A stretch of 64,000 nucleotides of DNA, taken from the NCBI GenBank assembly GCA_016291495.1, contig JAEEXI010000001.1:306313-370312 (forward strand), given 5' to 3'. Origin of the DNA: Prevotella sp. Its GTDB lineage: Bacteria > Bacteroidota > Bacteroidia > Bacteroidales > Bacteroidaceae. Shown here one piece after another: positions 7,974-17,780 of this stretch (position 1 is the stretch's first letter; every line of letters starts with the position of its first letter). The notes below the pieces were generated by a model. The model did not search any database, had not been told where the DNA came from, and was given only the letters and a program-made list of their open reading frames with translations. The translations under genes were made by a program, and so were the position numbers.

Positions 7974-9911
7974 TTATCCGTTCATAGCCAGCAAGAACTC
8001 TTCGTTGGAGTGTGTCTGTACCAGTCTGTCGCGTACGGTATTCATAGCCTCGATAGGATTCATCTCTGCAATAAATTTGCGGATAATCCACATGCGGTTG
8101 AGTGTCGTCTGATCCTGCAATAGGTCATCACGACGAGTAGAGGATTGTACAAGGTTGACTGCAGGATAGACACGTTTGTTGGCAAGCATGCGATCGAGTT
8201 GCAACTCAGAGTTGCCGGTACCCTTGAACTCCTCGAAGATTACCTCGTCCATCTTAGAACCTGTGTCTGTCAGTGCGGTAGCGATAATGGTCAGTGATCC
8301 TCCATTCTCAATATTGCGGGCTGCACCGAAGAAACGCTTGGGCTTCTGTAGCGCATTGGCATCTACACCACCTGTCAATACCTTTCCGGATGCAGGGGCT
8401 ACAGTATTGTATGCACGTGCCAGACGAGTAATCGAGTCAAGGAAAATCACAACGTCGTGGCCGCATTCAACCATACGTTTTGCCTTCTCCAGCACAATAC
8501 CAGCAATCTTTACATGACGGTCTGCAGGCTCGTCGAAAGTAGAGGCGATCACCTCTGCGTTCACGGTACGTGCCATATCCGTCACCTCCTCTGGGCGCTC
8601 GTCGATGAGCAGCATCATAATATAGGCCTCAGGATGATTGGCGGCAATCGCATTGGCGATATCCTTCATGAGGATAGTTTTACCCGTCTTCGGCTGTGCG
8701 ACAATCAGTGCACGCTGTCCTTTACCGATAGGAGAGAAAAGGTCAACGATGCGTACTGAGGGATTTGTTGTTGCAGCATCACCGCAAAGTGTAAACTTCT
8801 CGTCTGGGAAAAGTGGGGTGAGGTGTTCGAAACTAACTCGGTCACGCACTTCCTGAGGCAGGCGTCCGTTGATGGTCTTCACTTCTGTCAATGCGAAATA
8901 TTTCTCATTGTCATGGGGAGGACGGACAGTGCATTCAACCACGTCACCTGTTTTTAGACCATATTTCTTAACTTGCTGTGGACTGACATAGATGTCGTCT
9001 GGTGACGAGAGATAATTATAGTCACTGGAACGTAGGAATCCGTAGCCGTCTTGCAACATCTCCAACACACCATTGCCATCAATTAGGTCGGCAAAGTCGT
9101 ATTTCTCTGTTATAACATTATTGTTCTTGGCTGGAGCATAGTTGTTGTGTTCAGGTATCGCAAGGGCTGCATTGCCCTGTGACATCGGACGGTCAAAGAT
9201 GTCAAGTGTAGGAAATGCCTCGCCATCCTCAATGGGTAGGTCGACTACCACCATGAAATCAGTACCGTCACCAGGGTCACCTTCCCATGCACCTTCGGAA
9301 TTGATAACAGAAAGATTTTCCTGCTGGTGTTGCGCCATTTTATTCTGTAGCTCCTCAATAGCTTTAGGGTCGATAATCTCTTCTGTAGTCTGCTCTGCTT
9401 CAGGAACGATTTCTGTTTCTGTACTTTGCTCAACTTCAGCAACCTTTTCTTGTGTTTCTTCTGCCTTATCTTCAGTAGCAGCTTCACGGGCAGCAATCTC
9501 TTCCTGTTCCTTTTTCGACTTACGACCGCGTTTCTTTGGTGCAGGCTTCTCTTCTATAGGTGTCTCAGCTTTCTGTTCTTCCTGTTGTTTGGCTTCCTCT
9601 TCCTCTGCCTCAGCAAACAGAGAGTCGAGTGAAGGCTTCTTCTCTTTGGTCTTCTTTGTTGTATTCGCATCAAGGTTCTCGCCATCAGTACCGTTAACGG
9701 TATATACTTTATCATTATCCTTTTTGGCTATTCTTGTGCGTTTACGTTTGGTTGTTCCACCATTGGCAGCCGAATCCTCAGCAGCCTTGTCAAGTATGGC
9801 ATAGATGACAGACTCCAGTTCGTCGTTTTGCGATACTTTAACACCAAGGTTGCTGGCAATCTCCATCAACTGGGGAATGTCCATTTGTTCTAATTCATTC
9901 TTCGTATACAT
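7974..9911 (-). CDS. rho: Transcription termination factor Rho with long N-terminal insertion
   Basis: Rho is a hexameric RNA-dependent ATPase and helicase that terminates transcription. The protein has 645 residues against about 420 in E. coli. A Rho_N SAP-like start (1-45) is followed by a low-complexity charged insertion (about 50-255, rich in K, E and Q). Next come the cold-shock RNA-binding domain ([19 protein letters not shown]) and the RecA-like motor with Walker A ([12 protein letters not shown]), Walker B ([16 protein letters not shown]) and the Q/R loop region. Long insertions of this type are usual in Bacteroidota and are thought to add RNA contacts or phase behaviour. The leader contains hairpins (see 9948-9982). 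Confidence 0.96.
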   Translation of the reverse strand: MYTKNELEQMDIPQLMEIASNLGVKVSQNDELESVIYAILDKAAEDSAANGGTTKRKRTRIAKKDNDKVYTVNGTDGENLDANTTKKTKEKKPSLDSLFAEAEEEEAKQQEEQKAETPIEEKPAPKKRGRKSKKEQEEIAAREAATEDKAEETQEKVAEVEQSTETEIVPEAEQTTEEIIDPKAIEELQNKMAQHQQENLSVINSEGAWEGDPGDGTDFMVVVDLPIEDGEAFPTLDIFDRPMSQGNAALAIPEHNNYAPAKNNNVITEKYDFADLIDGNGVLEMLQDGYGFLRSSDYNYLSSPDDIYVSPQQVKKYGLKTGDVVECTVRPPHDNEKYFALTEVKTINGRLPQEVRDRVSFEHLTPLFPDEKFTLCGDAATTNPSVRIVDLFSPIGKGQRALIVAQPKTGKTILMKDIANAIAANHPEAYIMMLLIDERPEEVTDMARTVNAEVIASTFDEPADRHVKIAGIVLEKAKRMVECGHDVVIFLDSITRLARAYNTVAPASGKVLTGGVDANALQKPKRFFGAARNIENGGSLTIIATALTDTGSKMDEVIFEEFKGTGNSELQLDRMLANKRVYPAVNLVQSSTRRDDLLQDQTTLNRMWIIRKFIAEMNPIEAMNTVRDRLVQTHSNEEFLLAMNG

Positions 9912-9947
9912 ATACTATAATCTGTATTCGTTTTTAAAATCAATACT

Positions 9948-9982
9948 AAAAAAATCGGGGAAATGCTTCACGAAGGGAAGCA
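9948..9982 (-). promoter_or_regulatory. Hairpin plus T-run in the rho leader
   Basis: On the minus strand TGCTTC (9977-9982) pairs with GAAGCA (9964-9969) around a 7-base loop. A T7 run follows nine bases later (9948-9954), before the rho start at 9911. The gap between stem and T-run makes it a poor intrinsic terminator. Together with a second small hairpin (GTCC/GGAC, 10004-10015) it could belong to feedback attenuation, which E. coli rho uses. Confidence 0.35.
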
Positions 9983-10035
9983 CCTTGATTGAAAAATGAA
10001 CCCGTCCGTAAGGACAGCATTCGAAAATTCGAGTG

Positions 10036-10067
10036 CAAATTTACACATAAATATTCGAACCGCCAAA
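10036..10067 (-). promoter_or_regulatory. Promoter of rho-glyA
   Basis: On the minus strand a TTTG (10064-10067) is followed after 20 bases by TAAATTTG (10036-10043) and CA. This matches both Bacteroidota promoter elements (TTTG, 19-20 bases, TAnnTTTG). It lies between the glycosidase stop (10095) and the rho start. Confidence 0.7.
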
Positions 10068-10094
10068 GAATTTTCTTACTTTTTGCAAGAAGTC

Positions 10095-11747
10095 TTAGCG
10101 AATACTATCCTTCATGATGAAGTAGCCGATGCGGTGGGTGTATCCTTTGGTACTGAGGGTGCGTAACTCGTAGATACCACTGGGAAGGTCGGTGAGGTAT
10201 ATATCTGCTGCAAAGGGTTTGGTGCAGATAAGTGTTCCTTGCATCGAGTAGATAGCCATATAGTCTGACTGTGGAATCTCGCTAAAGTTTGGGAGGAAAA
10301 GGCTATATCCGTCGTTGGGAATCAGGTTGCTGGGAGAGAACTGCTGGTTGCTGGCTGTTGACTGCAGACTGCTGGCAATACTCTCTTTACCGTAGCGGTT
10401 GACGGCTGTAACGGCATAGTAAAGTGGGGCATCATTGGCATTCCGATGGACGGACAGGTGTTGCTGCATCTGTCTGGTGGCAATGAGGTTGCGGGCATCT
10501 GTAATGTCAACGGGCTGTGACGTAGAAGCATAGACATTATAGGTGAGGTAGTCGCCGTTACTCGTGTCTGTAGCTCCACTCCAACGAATATTGTCACCGT
10601 TGGTAGTACGTTCCACTTCAATAGTCGGAGCAGTTGGTGATGGCTGATTAGTCGCCATCGGTGGAACGACGGCAGGGTAGCTGTCAAAATCGCATACGAA
10701 ATCATAGAGCCCTTTGGTGTTATTGGTTAGGAAACGGCTACGGAAATAGCAATGTCCCAATCCTAACTGACGGGCTACGTTCATCTGTCGCTCAATGGCA
10801 TTTAGTGACCAGTTTCCCTCGCTGCGGATGAGACGGTAGATACCTAATCCGGCAGCAATCTCACGACCATAGCGGTTCTCGCTCCAGTTAGCGGCGAAGG
10901 GATAGTAGTGCTTTCCATCGTAATACATCATGGGATAGAGTTGGTCCATCAGTCCGTCACGTAACCATCCTTGGGCATCCTGACATACCTTGTTATAGGC
11001 ATTCCAGCCCCCAGAGGGGAATCGGGCGAGGTCGTCGAACTTGCCCAAGGGAGAACAGCTTATCTTGACCCAAGGCTTCAAACCCTTCACTCTTTTGTTT
11101 ATTTCGCGGACAATACGGGTGATGTTTTCCCGTGCCTGTTGTTTGGAGATACGGGAAGGAAGATTCTCTGGGTATCTGATATAGTCGAGATGGATGCCGT
11201 CAATGTCATATCGACTCGTAATCTCTTCGCAGATGTTGGCTATATAATTTGCTGTTCGGGGGTCTTCCGGATTCATGCAGGCTTCTTCACCAAAATGCTT
11301 CATCAGTTCTGGATGACGCTGGCGAAGATGCTTTGCCCCATAGCTGTTCCACTTGCCTGAAGGTACGGTGACTACCCACGCATGAAGTTCCATACCTCGT
11401 TTGTGTGCTTCCTGAATGGCATATTGTAATGGATCATAGTTGGGCGCTGTTCCGAAACGACCGCTGATACAGCCGTCCCAAGGTTCGTAGTCGGAAGGGT
11501 AGGTGACGGTTCCTCGGATACGTGCCTGAAAGAGGATGGTGTTGACGTTGGCTTTCTTCAGCTTGTCGAGAATTGTGCAAAGTTCTTGCTTCTGTTGTCG
11601 TTCTGCGGTGGCAGACGTCCCTTTTGTGGTGGGCCAGTCTAGTCCCTCCAACGTTGTGAGCCATACAGCCCGTAGTTCTTGTTTCGGCTGTGCACCAATG
11701 GTGAGTACGGCACACATATATAATATAATAAAAATATATCGTTTCAT
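10095..11747 (-). CDS. Family-10-like glycosidase (GHL10/DUF187), exported
   Basis: The 550 residues start with a signal peptide (MKRYIFIILYMCAVLTIGAQ). A TIM-barrel of the GHL10 family fills about 22-370, with ELRAVWLTTLEGLDWP at the start, FQARIRGTVTYPSDYEPWDG and the acidic IDGIHLDYIRYPENLPSR, the likely catalytic region. A fibronectin-III-like segment (about 385-465) and a C-terminal stretch (YMAIYSMQGTLI, LPSGIYELR, HRIGYFIMK) follow. That C-terminus resembles a type IX secretion sorting domain, so surface export is plausible. The substrate is unknown; relatives act on peptidoglycan or glycans. Codons near the C-terminal part lie in a heptamer array (10336-10377). Confidence 0.85.
   Translation of the reverse strand: MKRYIFIILYMCAVLTIGAQPKQELRAVWLTTLEGLDWPTTKGTSATAERQQKQELCTILDKLKKANVNTILFQARIRGTVTYPSDYEPWDGCISGRFGTAPNYDPLQYAIQEAHKRGMELHAWVVTVPSGKWNSYGAKHLRQRHPELMKHFGEEACMNPEDPRTANYIANICEEITSRYDIDGIHLDYIRYPENLPSRISKQQARENITRIVREINKRVKGLKPWVKISCSPLGKFDDLARFPSGGWNAYNKVCQDAQGWLRDGLMDQLYPMMYYDGKHYYPFAANWSENRYGREIAAGLGIYRLIRSEGNWSLNAIERQMNVARQLGLGHCYFRSRFLTNNTKGLYDFVCDFDSYPAVVPPMATNQPSPTAPTIEVERTTNGDNIRWSGATDTSNGDYLTYNVYASTSQPVDITDARNLIATRQMQQHLSVHRNANDAPLYYAVTAVNRYGKESIASSLQSTASNQQFSPSNLIPNDGYSLFLPNFSEIPQSDYMAIYSMQGTLICTKPFAADIYLTDLPSGIYELRTLSTKGYTHRIGYFIMKDSIR
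10336..10377. repeat. Intragenic heptamer array (glycosidase gene)
   Basis: Six consecutive 7-base words fill exactly 42 bp: GAGAACT, GCTGGTT, GCTGGCT, GTTGACT, GCAGACT, GCTGGCA. In the gene frame they encode ASSLQST followed by ASNQQFS, a 7-residue repeat, in the linker before the C-terminal domain. Confidence 0.6.
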
Positions 11748-11768
11748 CTTGTCTTTTTATTTTGGCTG

Positions 11769-11776
11769 CAAAATTA
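11769..11776 (-). promoter_or_regulatory. -7 box for the glycosidase gene
   Basis: The minus strand reads TAATTTTG-CAGCC, matching TAnnTTTG, 22 bases before the start codon at 11747. It is back to back with the cstA box at 11799. Confidence 0.45.
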
Positions 11777-11798
11777 CTAAAAATAAAAAAATAATGTG

Positions 11799-11806
11799 TA
11801 CCTTTG
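11799..11806 (+). promoter_or_regulatory. -7 box for cstA
   Basis: TACCTTTG-CAGG matches the Bacteroidota -7 element, 28 bases before the cstA start at 11835. An upstream ATG at 11796 overlaps this box, so it cannot be the real start. Confidence 0.5.
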
Positions 11807-11834
11807 CAGGAAGAATTTAAAACTTAACATAAAA

Positions 11835-13304
11835 ATGATATCATTTACATTGAGTTTAGTGGCTCTGATATTGGGCTATTTCTTTTATGGTCGTCTCGTG
11901 GAACGTATTGTCCGTCCTGACGATCGTTTGACTCCGGCTATAGCAAAGGCTGACGGTATTGACTATATCGTGCTTCCTAACTGGAAAATCTTTATGATTC
12001 AATTTCTGAACATTGCTGGCACAGGACCAATTTTCGGCGCCATCATGGGTGCCAAGTTCGGGCCAGTCGCCTATCTGTGGATTGTGTTGGGTTGTATCTT
12101 TGCAGGTGCCACTCACGACTATCTGTCGGGTATGCTTTCTATGCGTAATGAGGGTGCTGGACTACCTGAGTTGATAGGTAAATATTTGGGTAAGACAACG
12201 AAGAGTATCATGCTGGTTTTCACCGTGTTATTGTTGATTATGGTGGGAACGGTATTCGTATATAGCCCAGCGGAGATTTTACATTCCATTGGCGGTGACA
12301 CCATCATGTGGGTGGGTATCATTTTCTGTTATTACATCATTGCTACGATGCTGCCTATCGATAAGATTATAGGTAAGATATATCCGCTTTTTGCTTTCTC
12401 GCTATTGTTTATGGCGGCTGCCTTGATGGTAGTCCTGTTTGTGAAGATGCCGGATATCCCCGAATTGTGGACCCATTTATATAATATGGGTGCTGAGGCT
12501 CAGCCCGAGAAGTGGAAAGATGCCATCTTCCCTGCTTTGTTCATCACCATCGCCTGTGGAGCCATCAGCGGTTTCCACGCTACGCAGAGTCCTTTGATGG
12601 CTCGTTGCGTGAAGAGTGAGCATATGGGACGCCCCATCTTTTACGGAGCCATGATTACCGAGGGTATTGTTGCTTTGATATGGGCAACGGTAGCTTCTTA
12701 TTTCTTCTATGCCGAGCCTGCTCCTGGTTATCAGTTGATAGAGGCAGCTAAGAGCACAGGTTTCTACACCTCTGCTCCGGCCGTTGTGAATATTATCTGT
12801 AACGACTGGCTGGGTATCTTTGGAGGTATTCTTGCTATGTTGGGTGTGGTAGCAGCTCCGATAACCAGTGGTGATACTGCCTTCCGTTCAGCCCGTCTGA
12901 TAGTTGCCGAGTGGTTGAAGATGAACCAGCGCCCCATTCCGAAGCGTCTAGCCATCTGCATCCCGTTGTTTGCTGCTTCCATCATCATGCTCATCTGGCA
13001 GATTGAGAATCCCGATGGCTTCAACACCATTTGGCAGTATTTCGGTTTCTCCAATCAGGCACTGTCGGTATTTACCCTCTGGGCTGTTACCGTCTATCTG
13101 GTTCGCGAGCAGAAGTGTTATTGGATTACACTCATCCCAGCCTTGTTCATGACTACCGTCTGCTCCACGTTCTTCTTCATTTCCAAGCAGACACTCCACC
13201 TGCCTGGTTCGGTAGGTTATCCCTTGGGTATCGTCAGCCTCGTTGTAGCCTGCGTATGGTTCAGCATCTGGCTGCGTCGTGAGAAAATAAAGATGAAAGA
13301 TTAA
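11835..13304 (+). CDS. cstA: Carbon starvation protein CstA family transporter
   Basis: This inner-membrane transporter has about 489 residues and a dozen or more helices. Family members in enterobacteria import peptides or pyruvate under carbon limitation. The family core is clear: NWKIFMIQFLNIAGTGPIFG, GCIFAGATHDYLSGMLSMRN and AITSGDTAFRSARLIVAEW-like sequence near the C-terminal half. It is the short form common in anaerobes. I place the start at 11835 (MISFTLSL) because the longer frame would begin inside the promoter box. A small outer-membrane barrel gene follows 27 bases later. Confidence 0.9.
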   Translation: MISFTLSLVALILGYFFYGRLVERIVRPDDRLTPAIAKADGIDYIVLPNWKIFMIQFLNIAGTGPIFGAIMGAKFGPVAYLWIVLGCIFAGATHDYLSGMLSMRNEGAGLPELIGKYLGKTTKSIMLVFTVLLLIMVGTVFVYSPAEILHSIGGDTIMWVGIIFCYYIIATMLPIDKIIGKIYPLFAFSLLFMAAALMVVLFVKMPDIPELWTHLYNMGAEAQPEKWKDAIFPALFITIACGAISGFHATQSPLMARCVKSEHMGRPIFYGAMITEGIVALIWATVASYFFYAEPAPGYQLIEAAKSTGFYTSAPAVVNIICNDWLGIFGGILAMLGVVAAPITSGDTAFRSARLIVAEWLKMNQRPIPKRLAICIPLFAASIIMLIWQIENPDGFNTIWQYFGFSNQALSVFTLWAVTVYLVREQKCYWITLIPALFMTTVCSTFFFISKQTLHLPGSVGYPLGIVSLVVACVWFSIWLRREKIKMKD

Positions 13305-13331
13305 AATTTTATTTCTTAAATTTAAACGATT

Positions 13332-13829
13332 ATGAAAAAATTAGGTTTTTTATTGGTAGCCCTTGTGGTTTCTATGACAGCTAGTGCACAGTTTGAAAAA
13401 GGTAAGGCATATCTTGGTGCCTCTCTCTCTGGTATTGACATCAGCAGTCAGGCTAAGAAGTTTCATTTCGGTCTGAATGTAAAAGCAGGCTATCTCTTTA
13501 TGGATAATCTGATGGCAACGGCTCAGGTTGGTTATGAGCATCTGGAAGATACCCCTGATGTGTTTACTTTGGGTGTCGGTGGACGCTATTACATTATCCA
13601 GAACGGTCTCTATCTGGGTGCCAGCCTGAAATACAAGCACGCTGATGAGTATAACGACTTCCTGCCAGGTGTACAGGTGGGTTATGCCTTCTTCCTCAGC
13701 CGCACGGTGACAATTGAGCCGGAACTGTATATCGATTTCTCCACGAAGAAGTTCGAAAACTCTTGCTTCGGATTAGGCATCGGCGTTGGTGTATATCTGT
13801 TCAAGGATCAGTATAAGCTGAAGAAGTAA
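13332..13829 (+). CDS. Small outer-membrane beta-barrel protein
   Basis: The 165-residue protein has a signal peptide (MKKLGFLLVALVVSMTASAQ). Alternating-hydrophobicity strands rich in glycine and aromatics follow (GLNVKAGYLFMDNLMATAQ, TLGVGGRYYIIQNGLYLGAS, PGVQVGYAFFLSR, GLGIGVGVYLF). This fits an eight-stranded OmpA/OmpX-like barrel. I cannot assign a function. It lies between cstA and nadC and is probably co-transcribed with nadC. Confidence 0.8.
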   Translation: MKKLGFLLVALVVSMTASAQFEKGKAYLGASLSGIDISSQAKKFHFGLNVKAGYLFMDNLMATAQVGYEHLEDTPDVFTLGVGGRYYIIQNGLYLGASLKYKHADEYNDFLPGVQVGYAFFLSRTVTIEPELYIDFSTKKFENSCFGLGIGVGVYLFKDQYKLKK

Positions 13830-13855
13830 GAATTAGCAGATAAGGAGGTCATATT

Positions 13856-14704
13856 ATGTTAAGTGTAGAAGAATTAGTCGATCGTCTCATCGACCTCTCA
13901 TTCGCAGAGGATATCGGTGATGGTGACCATACCACGCTCTGCTGTATTCCTGAAGATGCAATGGGTAAGTCTCACCTGCTCATCAAGGAAGACGGTATCC
14001 TTGCTGGCGTGGAGATTGCTAAAGAGGTGTTCCGCCGCTTCGACCCGGATATGAAGGTAGAGGTGCTGATGCAGGATGGTACGAAAGTGAAGAAGGGTGA
14101 CATTGCGATGATCGTTACGGGTAAAGTTCGTTCTTTGCTCCAGACCGAGCGCCTGATGCTGAACATTATGCAGCGTATGAGTGGTATCGCCACGATGACC
14201 AACCGCTATGTGGAACGTCTGAAAGGGACGAATACCCGTGTGTTGGATACCCGCAAGACCACTCCTGGTATGCGTATGCTGGAGAAGCAGGCTGTGAAGA
14301 TTGGCGGTGGTGTGAACCATCGTATCGGACTGTTTGACATGATTCTTTTGAAAGACAATCATGTTGACTTCGCTGGCGGTATCGTCAATGCCATCGACCG
14401 TTGTCACAAGTATCTCGAGGAGAAGGGACTGAAACTGAAGATTGAGATTGAAGTCCGTTCCTTCGACGAGTTGCAACAGGTGTTGGATCATGGCGGTGTT
14501 GACCGCATCATGCTCGACAACTTCTCTGTGCCTGATACGAAGAAGGCTGTCGACCTGATTGCTCATCGCTATGAGACGGAGTCCAGTGGCGGTATTACGT
14601 TTGATACCATCCGCGACTATGCCGAACAAGGTGTCGACTTCATCTCCGTAGGTGCTTTGACGCATTCGGTCAAAGGCCTTGACATGAGTTTTAAGGCATG
14701 TTGA
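13856..14704 (+). CDS. nadC: Nicotinate-nucleotide pyrophosphorylase (quinolinate phosphoribosyltransferase)
   Basis: The enzyme converts quinolinate plus PRPP to nicotinate mononucleotide, CO2 and pyrophosphate in NAD synthesis. At 282 residues it has the normal length. Key motifs are GDGDHTTLCCIP at the start, RLMLNIMQRMSGIAT, the substrate-binding DTRKTTPGMRMLEKQAVKIG, and HRIGLFDMILLKDNH. The C-terminal barrel ends with DFISVGALTHSVKGLDMS. Its last 7 bases overlap the start of the M23 peptidase gene. Confidence 0.97.
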   Translation: MLSVEELVDRLIDLSFAEDIGDGDHTTLCCIPEDAMGKSHLLIKEDGILAGVEIAKEVFRRFDPDMKVEVLMQDGTKVKKGDIAMIVTGKVRSLLQTERLMLNIMQRMSGIATMTNRYVERLKGTNTRVLDTRKTTPGMRMLEKQAVKIGGGVNHRIGLFDMILLKDNHVDFAGGIVNAIDRCHKYLEEKGLKLKIEIEVRSFDELQQVLDHGGVDRIMLDNFSVPDTKKAVDLIAHRYETESSGGITFDTIRDYAEQGVDFISVGALTHSVKGLDMSFKAC

Positions 14705-16131
14705 GGAGTCTGACTGTTAGCTTGGGGTTACTGACTGTTGGCTGTCTGCCGCTTATGGCGGACGGTCAGCAGTCTAAAGTTTTCTATGCCTCACCGGTTG
14801 ACTACCAGATTACGCTGGCGGGTAACTTCGGTGAGCCGCGTCCCAATCATTTTCATGGCGGGATAGATGTCAAGACCGACAATGTGGAAGGTAAGCACAT
14901 CTATTCCATCGGCGACGGTTATGTGAGTCGGCTGACGGTGGGGCTCAATGGCTTTGGTAATGCAGTCTATGTGACGCATCCTGAGGGCTACACCAGTATC
15001 TATTGTCATTTGCAGAAGTTCTCGCCAAAACTGGAACGGATGATTGACCGTCAGGCAGCGAAGAAAGAACCTGTCGACCTGCATTTCACACCCCTCGACT
15101 TCCCAGTATCACAAGGCCAGTTGATTGCCTTGAGCGGAAATACAGGACATAGTACGGGCCCACACCTGCATTTGGAAATTCACGATACGAAGACGTGGGA
15201 TATGATGGACCCGCTTGATTTCCTGGCGGGATGTGTCATCGACTCGGTGCCTCCGCAGGCGCATAGTTTTATGGCTTGTCCTGTAGCTGGAAAGGGTACG
15301 TTCAATGGTGGTTCCGGCAAACAGACTTTCTCTTTCAAGTCTTCTCCTGATGGTGTACGGTTCCGTTTCTCCTCCCGTCTCGACCAGTCGTTTACAGCTT
15401 GGGGAAAGGTGGGTTTTGCCCTCTGGGCTGACGACTATATGCAGGGAGTCTATAACCATTATGGTATTCGGGAGACCATCCTGCTGGTCGACGGACAGGA
15501 AGTGTTCTATGCGAATGTGGGACGTATTCCCGTCAACAGCACTCGTCAGGTAAACTCGTGGGGAGACTACGACCACTGGCAGCATCACAAGACCTGGTAT
15601 ATGCGTTCGTATATTCCCAAAGGAGTGACACTGCCGATTCTTCGTGGTACGGAAAGGGGTATCGTCGACTTCAACGAGGAGCGTCCCTATCAACTGACCT
15701 ATGTGCTCCGCGACTTCATGGGTAATGAGGCGCGCTATGAGTTTACCGTACAGGGTGTGAAAACACCCATCAACCCCATCACCCCCATTCCTTATAATGT
15801 CAGCTACGACCGTCTTTCGTTGATTTCGTTGCCTGGTATGCAACTGACGATTCCTGCCGGAATGGTAGAAAACAGAATCTTGGTGCAGCCAAAGGTGGAG
15901 CAGGGGAGTATTTCGCCCCGTTATACCTTTACTCAGCAGGCTTGCCCGTTGTTCGGATGGGTGGAGCTGAGCATTGCCGTACCACGTGGTGTCGATCCTT
16001 CCCAATTATATATAGAAGGTGGTGGTCGTGATATGGGCGGCACTTATCAGGATGGGTGGATAACGACTCGCATTCGCGAACTCGGTGCCACTTATGAGTT
16101 GAAATTAAAAGATAATAGTGATAAATCATGA
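14698..16131 (+). CDS. M23 (LytM-like) metallopeptidase, exported
   Basis: This 477-residue protein has a signal peptide. An M23 domain follows near residues 35-180: the Zn ligands are in HFHGGIDVK (His53, Asp57), and the HxH motif is in STGPHLHLEIHD. After it comes about 290 residues of all-beta sequence that is not a standard M23 partner. M23 enzymes cut peptidoglycan cross-bridges or act as scaffold activators. Part of the signal peptide (LTVSLGL, LTVGCLP) is encoded by a degenerate heptamer array. The start overlaps nadC by 7 bases and the end overlaps the next gene by 4, indicating one operon. Confidence 0.88.
   Translation: MLRSLTVSLGLLTVGCLPLMADGQQSKVFYASPVDYQITLAGNFGEPRPNHFHGGIDVKTDNVEGKHIYSIGDGYVSRLTVGLNGFGNAVYVTHPEGYTSIYCHLQKFSPKLERMIDRQAAKKEPVDLHFTPLDFPVSQGQLIALSGNTGHSTGPHLHLEIHDTKTWDMMDPLDFLAGCVIDSVPPQAHSFMACPVAGKGTFNGGSGKQTFSFKSSPDGVRFRFSSRLDQSFTAWGKVGFALWADDYMQGVYNHYGIRETILLVDGQEVFYANVGRIPVNSTRQVNSWGDYDHWQHHKTWYMRSYIPKGVTLPILRGTERGIVDFNEERPYQLTYVLRDFMGNEARYEFTVQGVKTPINPITPIPYNVSYDRLSLISLPGMQLTIPAGMVENRILVQPKVEQGSISPRYTFTQQACPLFGWVELSIAVPRGVDPSQLYIEGGGRDMGGTYQDGWITTRIRELGATYELKLKDNSDKS
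14711..14745. repeat. Degenerate heptamer array in the M23 signal-peptide region
   Basis: The 7-base words are TGACTGT, TAGCTTG, GGGTTAC, TGACTGT, TGGCTGT. Two identical words lie 21 bases apart, giving the 7-residue repeat LTVSLGL/LTVGCLP in the signal peptide. It is weaker than the other arrays. Confidence 0.35.
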
Positions 16132-17774
16132 AGAGAGCATTTCTTATGATGGCTGTGATGGCGATGGTCGGATCAGCCTATGCCTGCACCAACTTCATCG
16201 TAGGCAAGAAAGCCAGTACGGATGGCTCTGTCATCTGTAGTTACAATGCGGATTCCTATGGCGCCTATATGCCGCTTTACCATTTCCCTGCTGCCAGGCA
16301 CCAGAAGGGCGAGATGCGCAAGGTGTTCGACTGGGACAGCAATAAATACTTGGGAGAGATTGCTGAGGCCGAGGAGACCTATAATGTCGTAGGCAATATC
16401 AACGAGTGGCAGGTCACTATCGGAGAGACGACCTACGGCGGTCGTGAGGAGATGGTGGATACGACGGGTATCATCGACTATGGTTCCCTGATATACATCG
16501 CCCTTCAGCGTTCTCGTACGGCCCGTGAAGCTATTCAGGTGATGACGACGCTTGTTGAGCAATATGGCTATTGCTCGGAGGGTGAGACGTTTACCATCTG
16601 CGACCCTAACGAGGCTTGGATCATGGAGATGCAGGGTTGCGGTCCTGACCGTAAGGCATCGAAGGAACGCACGGTTTGGGTGGCAGTCCGCATTCCCGAT
16701 GAAGCTATCTGTGCACATGCTAACCAGAGTCGTATTGGACGTTTCGATAGGAAAGACAAGCAGAACGTGCTCTATTCCAAGAATGTCGTTAAGTATGCCC
16801 GTCAGTGTGGTTGGTTTACTGGTCACGACGATGATTTCTCGTGGAAGATGGCGTATGCAGCCCCTGATTTCTCTGGCCGTCGTATCTGTGATGCCCGTGC
16901 CTGGAGCTTCTTCAACCATCACAAGAAGGGAATGGAGCGCTATCTGCCCTGGGCAATGGGACTCGACAAGGATGCGGAGGATATGCCGCTGTGGGTGGTT
17001 CCAGACCAAAAGGTGAGTGTCGAGGACGTCATGAACGATATGCGTGACCATTTCGAGGGCACGCCAATGGAGATTGACTCTACCGACGTGGGGGCTGGTA
17101 TCTGGCACATGCCTTATCGTCCAACGCCATTATACTATAATGTGGACGGCAAGAAATACTTCAACGAGCGTCCCGTCTCCACCCAGCAGACCGCTTTCTC
17201 GTTTGTCTCACAGATGCGTTCCTGGCTGCCTCGGGAGGTCGGTGGCTGCTTCTGGTTTGGCAACGACGACGGTAACATGGTGGCTTATGTCCCCGTCTAT
17301 TGTTCGATGACGCGTCTTCCGGAGTGCTTCAATGCTCCTGGTGCCGATGCGGTGACGTTCTCCGACAAGAGTGCCTACTGGGTATGCAACTGGGTGAGCA
17401 ACATGGTGTATCCGCGATACAGCGTGATGTTCCCCGACTTGAAACAGGTGCGCGACTCCTTGCAGCAGGCTTATCTTGCTCAGCAGCCTGAGATAGAGGC
17501 GAAGGCCAAGACGATGCAGCCTGCCGAGATGCAGCGTTTCCTCAACGACTATAGCGTCAGTCTGGCGCAGCAGATGCTGGCTCGCTGGAAACAGTTGGCC
17601 ATCTTCCTCATCGTCCGTCATAACGATATGGCGGTGAAGCCTGTCGATGAGCAGGGACGTTTCGTTCGTAACAAGGAGGGATTGGGTGCGACGGTGAAGC
17701 GCCCAGGCTATCCGCTGCCCTTTGCACGCCGTCTGGTAAAGGAAACGAAAGGTCGTTACGTTACTCCAGAATAA
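16128..17774 (+). CDS. C69 family dipeptidase, exported
   Basis: The 548-residue N-terminal-nucleophile hydrolase belongs to peptidase family C69 (dipeptidase A type). After a signal-like start the mature protein would begin at Cys20 in AYACTNFIVGKKASTDGS, the autocatalytically exposed nucleophile of the family. The conserved FTICDPNEAWIMEMQGCG and the downstream aromatic core WFGNDDG are present. It likely releases dipeptides in the periplasm or at the cell surface. ATGA overlap with the M23 gene suggests that the two act on linked substrates. A terminator follows within 10 bases. Confidence 0.9.
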   Translation: MKRAFLMMAVMAMVGSAYACTNFIVGKKASTDGSVICSYNADSYGAYMPLYHFPAARHQKGEMRKVFDWDSNKYLGEIAEAEETYNVVGNINEWQVTIGETTYGGREEMVDTTGIIDYGSLIYIALQRSRTAREAIQVMTTLVEQYGYCSEGETFTICDPNEAWIMEMQGCGPDRKASKERTVWVAVRIPDEAICAHANQSRIGRFDRKDKQNVLYSKNVVKYARQCGWFTGHDDDFSWKMAYAAPDFSGRRICDARAWSFFNHHKKGMERYLPWAMGLDKDAEDMPLWVVPDQKVSVEDVMNDMRDHFEGTPMEIDSTDVGAGIWHMPYRPTPLYYNVDGKKYFNERPVSTQQTAFSFVSQMRSWLPREVGGCFWFGNDDGNMVAYVPVYCSMTRLPECFNAPGADAVTFSDKSAYWVCNWVSNMVYPRYSVMFPDLKQVRDSLQQAYLAQQPEIEAKAKTMQPAEMQRFLNDYSVSLAQQMLARWKQLAIFLIVRHNDMAVKPVDEQGRFVRNKEGLGATVKRPGYPLPFARRLVKETKGRYVTPE

Positions 17775-17780
17775 AACAGA

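Noticed and set aside
15109..16005. 298-codon minus-strand frame (and a similar 296-codon frame at 57897-58787)
   Set aside because: These are shadows of the M23 peptidase and DUF5686 genes. The plus-strand genes have clear domains and the shadows have none.
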